From Candidatus Krumholzibacteriia bacterium (GTDB lineage: Bacteria; Krumholzibacteriota; Krumholzibacteriia; LZORAL124-64-63): DNA of 6,678 bases. Position 1 is the stretch's first letter; each line of letters starts with the position of its first letter. The notes below the pieces were generated by a model, which saw only the letters and a list, made by a program, of their open reading frames with translations, did no database searches and was not told the DNA's origin. Position numbers and translations under genes: made by a program. The stretch is taken from assembly GCA_028718575.1 (NCBI GenBank), contig JAQULN010000161.1:1-6678 (forward strand), in the 5' to 3' direction. Positions 1 to 6,159 of the stretch are shown here, piece after piece.

Positions 1-1039
1 CGAAATCGGACACGGCGCGCTCGCCGAACGCGCGCTCGCCGCCGTGATTCCCGACGAAAAGAAGTTCCCGTATACGCTCCGCATCGTCAGCGACATCCTC
101 GAATCGAACGGTTCGAGCTCGATGGCGACGGTCTGCGCTTGTTGCCTGGCGCTGATGGACGCCGGGGCGCCGATCACGCGCCCGGTGGCGGGCGTTGCCA
201 TGGGACTGGTCAAGGAAGGCGACAAGGTCGCGGTCCTGACGGACATTCTCGGCCTCGAGGACGCGCTCGGGGACATGGACTTCAAAGTCACCGGCACCCG
301 CGCCGGCGTCACGGCCTTCCAACTCGACACCAAGATCGGCGGCATCAGCCGCGAGATCATGAGCAAAGCGCTCGCCGACGCCCGTCGCGCGCGTCTGCAC
401 ATCCTCGACAAGATGGCCGAATGTCTGCCGGAGCCGCGGGCGGTGATGTCGCCCTACGCGCCGAAGATCGAGACCATCCAGATCCCGGTCAAGAACATCG
501 GCCTGTTGATCGGTCCCGGCGGCAAGATGATCAAGAAGATCCAGGAGGAGACCGGCGCCACCATCGAGGTGGACGACGACGGTATGGTGTTCATTTCCTC
601 GACCGACCAGTCTGGCGGCAGAGCGGCGCTGGAATGGATCGAGGGCATGATGGCTGAGCCGGAGGTCGGCAAGGTCTATACCGGACGCGTGGTCTCGCTC
701 GTCGATTTCGGCGCCTTCGTCGAGTACTTGCCCGGCAAGGAAGGACTGCTGCATATCTCCGAACTGGAGCATTTCCGCGTCGGCGATGTCGGCGACGTGC
801 TGCATGAAGGCGAAATGGTGCAGGTCAAGCTGGTCGAGGTGGACAGTCGGTCCGGCAAGGTCCGCCTGAGCCGCAAGGCGCTGCTGCCGAAACCGGAAGG
901 CCTCGACGAACTCAGCGACGGCGAGCGCGTCGGCGGTCCGCGCGGCGGCGACCGCGGCGGGCGCGGCGGCGATCGCGGCGGCGATCGCGGCGGGCGCGGC
1001 GGCGATCGCGGCGGACGCGGCGGACGCGGGCGACGCTAG
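1..1039 (+). CDS. pnp: Polyribonucleotide nucleotidyltransferase (PNPase), C-terminal part, with RGG tail
   Basis: PNPase is the 3'-to-5' phosphorolytic exoribonuclease that degrades RNA to nucleoside diphosphates; it acts in the cytoplasm as a ring trimer. The gene enters from the left: the first full codon is at base 2 and the peptide opens EIGHGALAERAL, typical of mid-protein PNPase. The second RNase PH domain carries the phosphate-binding NGSSSM motif (Ser codons 113-121) and the metal-site segment LEDALGDMDFK, whose two Asp (codons 260 and 278) and Lys (codon 284) match E. coli D486, D492 and K494. It is therefore probably active. A KH domain follows with the GxxG loop GPGG (512-523), then an S1 domain (about 665-880). 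After S1 comes a Gly/Arg-rich tail (932-1036) ending at TAG 1037-1039. Odd points are the Cys cluster VCACC beside the phosphate site and the RGG tail. Identity is certain; the N-terminal half lies outside the window. Confidence 0.98.
   Translation, partial: EIGHGALAERALAAVIPDEKKFPYTLRIVSDILESNGSSSMATVCACCLALMDAGAPITRPVAGVAMGLVKEGDKVAVLTDILGLEDALGDMDFKVTGTRAGVTAFQLDTKIGGISREIMSKALADARRARLHILDKMAECLPEPRAVMSPYAPKIETIQIPVKNIGLLIGPGGKMIKKIQEETGATIEVDDDGMVFISSTDQSGGRAALEWIEGMMAEPEVGKVYTGRVVSLVDFGAFVEYLPGKEGLLHISELEHFRVGDVGDVLHEGEMVQVKLVEVDSRSGKVRLSRKALLPKPEGLDELSDGERVGGPRGGDRGGRGGDRGGDRGGRGGDRGGRGGRGRR
941..1033 (+). repeat. In-frame tandem GC-rich repeats encoding the RGG tail of PNPase
   Basis: The last part of pnp is built from 9- and 12-base units (RGG and RGGD codons). 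A 29-base stretch is perfectly repeated at 953-981 and 986-1014, a period of 33 bases or 11 residues. The product holds eight RGG triplets plus one RG, with interspersed Asp, and ends RGRR. Arg codons are almost all CGC and Gly codons mostly GGC, so the tract looks like a recent or actively changing repeat. RGG/RG tails are known as flexible RNA-binding segments in other proteins; here that role is an inference. Confidence 0.9.
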
Positions 1040-1040
1040 C

Positions 1041-2318
1041 GTGAACCTGCGCTACTACCAGGCTGAACAGCCGCCCCGCCGCCATGAGCTTCCTGGCGGA
1101 GCGGTCCTGCTCGAGGTGTCGGCGCCGGCGGCGCTGGCGGTCAGTTTCGGCTTCTGGCTGCGCCGCGGCAGCACGATCGAAGCGCCGAGCCGCGGCGGCG
1201 TTTTGCATTTCCTCGAGCACATCGTTTTCAAGGGCTCCCGGAAATATCCGGCGCTCGCCATCGCCGAGGCGTTCGACGCGATCGGCGCCGCGGTCGACGC
1301 GTTCACGACCAAGGACTACGTCGCGTTCACGTTCAAGGTCCTGCCGGAATACCTCGGCGAAGCCGTTGACGTGCTGGCGGACATGCTGCTGCGGCCGCTT
1401 CTGGATCCGGAGCTGATCGCACTGGAGCAAGACGTGGTTTGCGAGGAGATCCAGGAGGCGCTCGACACCCCGGAAGATCGTCTGCACGAAGCGTACGCCG
1501 CCCACATCTACCAGGCGCACTGGCGAGGCCGGCCCATCCTGGGCACCCCGGAATCCGTGCGCGCGCTCGACGCAGCGGTTCTGCGCGAGGAACACAGGCG
1601 CCTGTTCGCCGGACCCAACGTCGTGCTGGTCTTGGCCGGCAACCTGCAACCAGGTTACAGCGAGCTGGTCCGCGCGGGATTCGCGGATCTACCCGGCGGC
1701 GGCCTCGACCCCGACGCTTCGTGCGGCCCGCCGGCGCCCGATCCCACCCAGCGCGCCGCCTCAGAACTGGTCATCCAGAGCCCGATCCTGCAGACCTATT
1801 TCGAGATCGGCAACCAGGCCGTCCCCAGTACGCATCCCGATCGCGTGCCGCTGCTGTTGTCGGGCAACCTGCTCGGCGGCGGCATGAGCAGCCGCATCTT
1901 CCAGGCCGTACGCGAGCGCGAAGGCCTGGCCTATACGATCTACAACTACACGGACATGGGACGGGACACCGGTCTGGTCAGTTGCGCGGGTAGTTGTTCG
2001 CCGCAGAAAGAAGCGCGCGTGCGCGAGGTGGTGGACGCCGAGTACCGCCGCCTGCTGCGGGAGGGGCCGACCGACGACGAACTGGCCAGCAACAAGGCCC
2101 AGATCAAGTCACAGCTCGTCTTCGCGCTCGAGGGTGTGCACAACCAGATGCACCGCGCGGCCAAAAATGAGATCCTCTTCGGCCGTTTCTTGCCGTTGGG
2201 CGAACTGGTGGCGCAGGTGGATCAGGTGGATCGCGAGGCGGTGATGCGTTGCGCGGCAGCGTGGTACGACCCCGATCGACTCGTCTATGCCGCCCACCGT
2301 CCGTCGCAACAGCGCTGA
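1041..2318 (+). CDS. M16 family zinc metallopeptidase (processing-peptidase-like)
   Basis: A 425-residue protein of the M16B type (single-chain pitrilysin/processing-peptidase family, usual length about 410-430). The inverted zinc motif HxxEH is intact as HFLEH at residues 56-60, followed by IVFKGS. The third zinc ligand is expected about 76 residues on and is met by Glu136 in the VVCEEIQEAL segment. The second half has the family's hallmark GNLLGGGMSSRIFQAVRERE followed by GLAYTIYNY, including the conserved Arg/Tyr region. Both half-domains are present and the active site is complete, so it should be a working endopeptidase on short or unfolded peptides. There is no signal peptide, so it is probably cytoplasmic; the substrate is unknown. 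Translation starts at GTG 1041, one base after the pnp stop, with no good Shine-Dalgarno, which fits translational coupling. An M16 gene behind pnp is a widely conserved order (for example ymxG/mlpA in Bacillus). Confidence 0.95.
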   Translation: MNLRYYQAEQPPRRHELPGGAVLLEVSAPAALAVSFGFWLRRGSTIEAPSRGGVLHFLEHIVFKGSRKYPALAIAEAFDAIGAAVDAFTTKDYVAFTFKVLPEYLGEAVDVLADMLLRPLLDPELIALEQDVVCEEIQEALDTPEDRLHEAYAAHIYQAHWRGRPILGTPESVRALDAAVLREEHRRLFAGPNVVLVLAGNLQPGYSELVRAGFADLPGGGLDPDASCGPPAPDPTQRAASELVIQSPILQTYFEIGNQAVPSTHPDRVPLLLSGNLLGGGMSSRIFQAVREREGLAYTIYNYTDMGRDTGLVSCAGSCSPQKEARVREVVDAEYRRLLREGPTDDELASNKAQIKSQLVFALEGVHNQMHRAAKNEILFGRFLPLGELVAQVDQVDREAVMRCAAAWYDPDRLVYAAHRPSQQR

Positions 2319-2335
2319 GTCATTACCAGGGCGAT

Positions 2336-2349
2336 CGGGGTTGACCCCG
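2336..2349. terminator. Small GC hairpin between convergent genes, possible bidirectional terminator
   Basis: The 78-base gap between the M16 peptidase stop (2318) and the minus-strand DUF4388 gene stop (2397) contains cgggg-ttga-ccccg, a perfect 5-bp stem with a 4-base loop. A competing longer-range pairing is possible between ggttga (2339-2344) and tcaacc (2372-2377). There is no T-run on either side, so this is not a classic intrinsic terminator. The role is inferred from its place between convergent genes. Confidence 0.3.
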
Positions 2350-2396
2350 TGGACGAAACCTGCGGCGTCGCTCAACCGGGGAAGCCGTGCCGCGAG

Positions 2397-3557
2397 TCAG
2401 AACACCAGACGATAGGCGAGTCCGGATTCCAGCCGATCGTACCGCCAGCCCAGGCGTTCTGCGAGGCGCCAATTCTCCCGCGCCAGAAGACCGGCTTTGA
2501 CCAGCGAGTCTATCGTTTCCGGATAGTTGCCGTGAATTTGCTGGTAGTACGTGGCAGCGTCGTTGACTTCGGCGCGTAGCTGGCGCAACCGCAGCAACCG
2601 GCAGGCCTGCTGGTTTGCATCCAGCCAAGAGACGGCGACCGCGGTAGGAGCGGTATCGGCGTTGGCCGGTGCCGGCGCGGCCAAGCCGATCTGAGCCATC
2701 TCGCCGGCGCTGAGCGGAGTCCAACGAAAAACGCCGAGCCCGAGCACGGCAATCGCCGCGACGACGCTGAGCAGAGGATGGCGCAAGGTCAGCAGCGGTA
2801 GCTTGCGCCGGCGACGGTTCCGCTGGTTCGACTCGGCGTCGCCGTCCTGTTCCGGCAGGACGGCTTCGAGCCAGCCCGCTTCGAGAAAATTCTTCAACAT
2901 CTCGCGTGTCGTGAAACTGTCGATCCGCGCCAGCCGGATGATGCGGCCGAGGGGCCGTCCACCCAGAGCCAGCTTGATGATGCGCCGGCCGGCGGGCGAC
3001 AGAGCGTCCGCCGGCGGCGGTGTCGGCCCTTGGCGAAACGTGACATCCTGGCTCGGCAGCAGGCGCGCCAGTTCGCCTTCTTCGTCCACGCGCCGGGCGG
3101 CTTCCATGAGCAATCCCTGCACGTCCATCGCGATGCGCCAGCGCACGCCCGGAGGCGAATCCTTGGTGGCGGTGAAGTTGTAGCGGCCGCGTCGCATCTT
3201 CATGCCCTTGTGCGCCATTTCCCGCGCGACGTTCTGCAGGACGACGTTGAGATCCTCGCGGCTGAGCAGTTCCTCGGAGATGAGGATCTCGGCGAGATCG
3301 AGCGAGCTGTTCTGGCGGATGTAGCCGACGTGTGCCCACTGAGCCTCCGTAAAAAATCCGTAATTGCGCAGGAACTGCTCCAACGGATCCGGCGCTTCGC
3401 TCCGCCGATCCCGGGTCGAGATCAATACGCCGCGGTCGAACACGAAGACCATTTCGCGATGGCCCTCGAGGACCAGAAAGCCGCTCTTCTGCTGGGTAGC
3501 GATGAGCTGGAGGATTTCCGCCAGGTTGAAATCATGCAACTGACCGTTGAGTGCCAT
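2397..3557 (-). CDS. PATAN/DUF4388 domain protein with one membrane anchor and pseudopilin-like C-terminus
   Basis: A 386-residue protein. The N-terminus (MALNGQLHDFNLAEILQLIA, then QQKSGFLVL and VFVFDRGVLIS) is a good match in pattern to the PATAN/DUF4388 domain, about residues 1-160. Residues 185-235 look like the small helical module that often follows this domain. A basic run (about 246-252, RNRRRRK) precedes a single hydrophobic segment at about 259-278, so by the positive-inside rule the PATAN part faces the cytoplasm and the C-terminus the periplasm. The last 75 residues contain AATYYQQIHGNYPETIDSLV, which resembles the region after the long helix in type II secretion pseudopilins. The start is ATG 3557 with AAGAAGG (3566-3572) eight bases upstream. 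It lies 36 bases behind the TPR/zinc-ribbon gene in the same direction, so an operon is likely. PATAN domains are known from cyanobacterial pilus-motility response regulators; the job here is unknown. Confidence 0.88.
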   Translation of the reverse strand: MALNGQLHDFNLAEILQLIATQQKSGFLVLEGHREMVFVFDRGVLISTRDRRSEAPDPLEQFLRNYGFFTEAQWAHVGYIRQNSSLDLAEILISEELLSREDLNVVLQNVAREMAHKGMKMRRGRYNFTATKDSPPGVRWRIAMDVQGLLMEAARRVDEEGELARLLPSQDVTFRQGPTPPPADALSPAGRRIIKLALGGRPLGRIIRLARIDSFTTREMLKNFLEAGWLEAVLPEQDGDAESNQRNRRRRKLPLLTLRHPLLSVVAAIAVLGLGVFRWTPLSAGEMAQIGLAAPAPANADTAPTAVAVSWLDANQQACRLLRLRQLRAEVNDAATYYQQIHGNYPETIDSLVKAGLLARENWRLAERLGWRYDRLESGLAYRLVF

Positions 3558-3593
3558 GTCGTCAACCTTCTTGCGGCTCGTTCACGCCGCGGT

Positions 3594-5753
3594 TCAGATC
3601 CTCCCGGGTCCCGGCAGGGGACCGGAGTGTTGCTGGACCAGCCGCTCGGGCAGACGCTGACGCAGGCGCGCGGCGTCCATCAGGGCCAGGGCGTAGGTAA
3701 CGGCGAGCAACAACCATCCCGCAACCACCGGCCAGCCCAGCCAACCGGGCCAGGCCGCCGCCGGCAACGGCAACCACAAAGGGTGCACCGCTTCCTCGGC
3801 CAACAGCAGGCCGGCCACGGCCCGCTCCGACGCGGGGTCGAAGGCCCAGCCGCCGCCGATCAGGAAGACCGCCAAGGCCAGCAGGGCCAAGCGGTGCACG
3901 GCGCAGCCGGTCTGGCCGATCGCCAGATGCGCCGCGCCGGGCAACAGCCGTGCCAGACGCGCCAAACGCGCTGTGGTTGCGAGGCCGACGGCGCGGCTGC
4001 GATTCTTCAGCAGCGTCGCCAGGACCATCTCGCTACGCGATCGTTCCGCGGTCTCGGTGCAGGCGGGACAGATCAACGTGTCCTCGTGGACGCTGCAGCA
4101 GCCGCGGCAGATCTCGGTGCCACAGCTTTCGCAGCAGCGTACATCGAGGTGAGACGCGCCCCAGTATACCATCAGCAACGCGACGGCCAGCAGGCCGCCC
4201 AAGAGCAGATAGAGCGGCAGCGGCGGCGCGCCGAGGAAATAGTTCCAGGCGGCAATGGCGGCCAGGGGAGGATACAACCCCGCCTCCAGCTTTGCGCTGG
4301 CGCGCAGATCCTGGCGCGACAGGTCGAGGTAAACGGTAGCGGAGAAATCGCCGGCGCTGCGCGTCGTGGCTGCGTCGTTGACCGGAGCGAAACCGAGGCG
4401 TCGCGCGTCCTCGAGGGCTTGCCCGGCCTCCGGCACGAAGAGCTTCTTGAAATAGACCTGCGCCATGTTGAACGGGATCTCGCCGCGGTCGGGGGCCAAC
4501 TCCCGCGCGCGCTGGTACCCGCGTAACGCCTCGTCGAAGCGACTCAGGTAATAGGCGTTGTTGGCCAGGCCGACCAGGGCGTTGACGTCGTGCGGGCGCT
4601 GTTGCAGGACAGCCTGGAAGTGCTCGCTGCTGGCGGAAAAGCGGCCGCGCCGCGCCTCCTGCACTCCCAACGCCAGGAGCAGGCGCTGCTGGCGCTGCGG
4701 CTGTTCGGCGGCGGCGAGCCGTTCCCGCAGTTGTTGCATGACCGCGGTGGAAGCGTCTTCGCGGCTCGCCCGCGCCAGCAGCATGGTTTCGCTGTCAGGA
4801 TCGATCACCGGCACGCTCTCGCGCAGCAGCGGCCAACTGGGAAACACCAGCGCCATCGCCACCAGCCAGGTTCCCAGCAGATGGGCCCGCACCATGCCGC
4901 GAGCCTGCAACAGCAACGGGATCGAGATCAGCCCGAGCGCGCCGAGCCAGCCGGGGCGCACGAGCAACACGACGCCGACCACGAGCCACGGCGTCCAGTT
5001 GCGCAGGCGGTGGTTCGCGCCGCGAAAGAGCAGAGCCGAAAGATCGTGGGCGAGCGAACGCCAAAGCGCGGCCAGCACGGCTGTCGCGAGCAGAGTCCAG
5101 TAGACTGCGACCAGCAACACGGCGGCTTGGTGCATGTGCAGCGCGAGGCGCGGTGCCGCCAACGGATCGGTCTGGACCGCGCGCCAGGCGCCCGGCAGGT
5201 GATAGACCAGCCCGCCCGGATCGCGGGTTTTCAGGGCGTGCATCACCTGCCACAACGGCAAGCGGCTGTCGCCCGGCCGGGCGGCCAGCGCCGACCTGAT
5301 CGCGGTGTCGGCCTGGTCGCGACGCTCGTTCCGCGCGGCGTGCACGGCGGTGCGGAAGAATCGTTCCCCGGCCGCGGGATCGTCCAGGCGCGGGGGGACA
5401 GCCGGCGGAGCTTGGCGAGGCACGGTCGTGGTGGAGATATCGGGCAATGTGCTGCGTGTCATCACGATCGCGCCGGTCGACACCTGCGGCGCCGGCGACG
5501 CGACCAGCGTGTCGAGCGGCGCGGTCGGCGGCCGCGTCTGGGCTGACGCGAAAACGGCGACGAACAGGAAGGCAAGGGTCGCCAGCGCGGAGCGGCCGAA
5601 GCGCGGCCGGCCCAAGGCGGCGCGGCTGGTCTGCGGTGGCATGCTGGTCACGTCGCGGCGGCCTCTCGCAGGGTGCCCGGTTCGCGGTCCGCGTTCGCGG
5701 CGGACCACAGGCGTTGCTGCCGGCACGGGTCGGTCCGGGGTGCAAAACGCCAT
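3594..5753 (-). CDS. Polytopic membrane protein with TPR repeats and a zinc-ribbon-like Cys cluster
   Basis: A 719-residue protein with no recognised named family. A hydrophobic N-terminal segment (about 55-72, ending FASAQ) looks like a signal peptide or anchor. A Pro/Thr-rich stretch and a helical TPR-like region (about 126-160) follow. Hydrophobic segments lie near 207-231, 254-283 (two short ones), 291-307, 511-531, 622-635 and 672-693. TPR-type helices (about 356-452, including VNALVGLANNAYYLSRFDEA) sit between the fourth and fifth segments. Residues 540-565 hold Cys 540, 541, 544, 549, 552, 553, 562 and 565 in CxxC pairs (ESCGTEICRGCC, LICPAC), able to bind one or two zinc ions. Positive-inside weighting puts the TPRs in the periplasm and the Cys cluster in the cytoplasm (inference). 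ATG 5753 has AGAGGA (5759-5764) five bases upstream. ATG 5642 or GTG 5648 would place the signal peptide nearer the N-terminus and are alternatives. It is first in an operon with the DUF4388 gene. Confidence 0.87.
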   Translation of the reverse strand: MAFCTPDRPVPAATPVVRRERGPRTGHPARGRRDVTSMPPQTSRAALGRPRFGRSALATLAFLFVAVFASAQTRPPTAPLDTLVASPAPQVSTGAIVMTRSTLPDISTTTVPRQAPPAVPPRLDDPAAGERFFRTAVHAARNERRDQADTAIRSALAARPGDSRLPLWQVMHALKTRDPGGLVYHLPGAWRAVQTDPLAAPRLALHMHQAAVLLVAVYWTLLATAVLAALWRSLAHDLSALLFRGANHRLRNWTPWLVVGVVLLVRPGWLGALGLISIPLLLQARGMVRAHLLGTWLVAMALVFPSWPLLRESVPVIDPDSETMLLARASREDASTAVMQQLRERLAAAEQPQRQQRLLLALGVQEARRGRFSASSEHFQAVLQQRPHDVNALVGLANNAYYLSRFDEALRGYQRARELAPDRGEIPFNMAQVYFKKLFVPEAGQALEDARRLGFAPVNDAATTRSAGDFSATVYLDLSRQDLRASAKLEAGLYPPLAAIAAWNYFLGAPPLPLYLLLGGLLAVALLMVYWGASHLDVRCCESCGTEICRGCCSVHEDTLICPACTETAERSRSEMVLATLLKNRSRAVGLATTARLARLARLLPGAAHLAIGQTGCAVHRLALLALAVFLIGGGWAFDPASERAVAGLLLAEEAVHPLWLPLPAAAWPGWLGWPVVAGWLLLAVTYALALMDAARLRQRLPERLVQQHSGPLPGPGRI

Positions 5754-5758
5754 GTTAT

Positions 5759-5764
5759 TCCTCT
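5759..5764 (-). promoter_or_regulatory. Ribosome binding site supporting the ATG at 5753
   Basis: The minus strand reads AGAGGA, then five bases, then ATG (5753-5751). This is the best Shine-Dalgarno match near the gene start and the main reason for choosing the long form. The internal ATG at 5642 has only GAGAGG about 19 bases upstream, which is too far; the GTG at 5648 has the same GAGAGG at about 10 bases. Confidence 0.6.
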
Positions 5765-5859
5765 ACCGGTCGTTTCGGTACAATGTTCGTGCCGTCGCAG
5801 TCGCAAACGTCCGAGTACTGCCTCGCGACGGCTGATCCGTTCGCAAACACCGCTGAGCG

Positions 5860-5888
5860 GCGGCTGTGGAACGCCCGGACACAGCCGC
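5860..5888. repeat. Perfect 9-bp inverted repeat
   Basis: The arms gcggctgtg and cacagccgc pair perfectly over nine bases around an 11-base loop (gaacgcccgga). It is the strongest hairpin in the divergent intergenic region. It could be a protein-binding palindrome, part of an untranslated leader, or a small RNA element. No T-run follows, so a terminator is less likely. Confidence 0.55.
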
Positions 5889-6025
5889 GGCAGACCGCCC
5901 AGGCCGGCGGCAAGCCATGGCGGCGGGCACGGAGCGCCGGTGCCGTGCAAGATGCACGCCGGTCCCGGTCGGCGGCCGGGGCGCCAGGATCAGGCTTGGC
6001 AGCGCCGGTTCGGCGTGATAAGTTG

Positions 6026-6053
6026 TTGACAACCAATTCTGCGGTGTCAGGAT
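6026..6053 (+). promoter_or_regulatory. Candidate sigma-70 type promoter for the OmpA-like lipoprotein
   Basis: A perfect TTGACA hexamer (6026-6031) lies in a locally AT-richer patch (gataagttgttgacaaccaattct). Sixteen bases on, CAGGAT (6048-6053) matches TATAAT at only three positions. If used, the leader to ATG 6160 would be about 100 bases. The -35 element is good and the -10 is poor, so this is only a candidate. Confidence 0.3.
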
Positions 6054-6147
6054 GACGCCGTCGAAGATGACGTCCGCGGGAAATGGAGTTCAACGTCGCG
6101 CGTCGGGGCGGCCTTGTCTTGCGCACCCCAAGGCGCCGCTAGTCGGT

Positions 6148-6153
6148 AGGAGG
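6148..6153 (+). promoter_or_regulatory. Strong Shine-Dalgarno for the OmpA-like lipoprotein
   Basis: AGGAGG is followed by six bases (aacacg) and ATG at 6160. A full-consensus site at ideal spacing fixes the start codon and suggests high expression, as expected for an abundant envelope lipoprotein. Confidence 0.85.
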
Positions 6154-6159
6154 AACACG

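Larger units (their letters stand above)
5754..6159. other. Divergent intergenic region with inverted repeats, no convincing gene
   Basis: About 406 bases separate the divergent TPR and OmpA-lipoprotein genes. Open frames here are Arg-rich with no recognisable domain and look like noise of GC-rich DNA. Three inverted repeats are visible: gccgtcgc/gcgacggc (5791-5798 with 5825-5832, 26-base loop); gcggctgtg/cacagccgc (5860-5868 with 5880-5888, 11-base loop); and ccgg-tgc-cgtgc/gcacg-ccgg (5937-5948 with 5954-5962, 5-base loop, 3-base bulge). The octamer tcgcaaac occurs at 5801-5808 and 5841-5848. No tRNA T-loop, SRP RNA, tmRNA or RNase P core motif was found. The region must hold promoters for both flanking genes. 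Confidence 0.6.

Noticed and set aside
941..1033. The pnp tail repeats as a CRISPR array or mobile element scar
   Set aside because: The units are contiguous and in frame, encode a regular RGG pattern, have no unique spacers, and end at a stop one base before the next gene.
912..1649. A 245-codon minus-strand frame opposite the pnp tail and M16 gene
   Set aside because: It is antisense to the RGG repeat and to the conserved HxxEH region; its Arg-rich end simply mirrors the repeat.
2323..3339. A 338-codon minus-strand frame overlapping the DUF4388 gene
   Set aside because: It shares the strand but is out of frame with a protein that has a recognisable PATAN domain, a good start and a ribosome site; its own translation is Arg/Pro-rich without motifs.
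3030..4526. A 498-codon plus-strand open frame opposite the DUF4388 and TPR genes
   Set aside because: It spans parts of two well-supported minus-strand genes, is rich in Gln, Arg and Ala without domains, and is explained by the stop-poor complement of GC-rich coding DNA.
5755..6126. A 123-codon minus-strand frame ending one base before ATG 5753, looking like an upstream operon gene
   Set aside because: The stop-to-start spacing is tempting, but the translation is Arg-rich with no motif, and composition matches non-coding DNA. The hairpins and repeats in the region also argue for a non-coding role.
5754..6159. Possible tRNA, SRP RNA, tmRNA or RNase P RNA in the intergenic region
   Set aside because: No tRNA T-arm consensus, SRP tetraloop region, tmRNA tRNA-like end or RNase P conserved core was found on either strand by eye.
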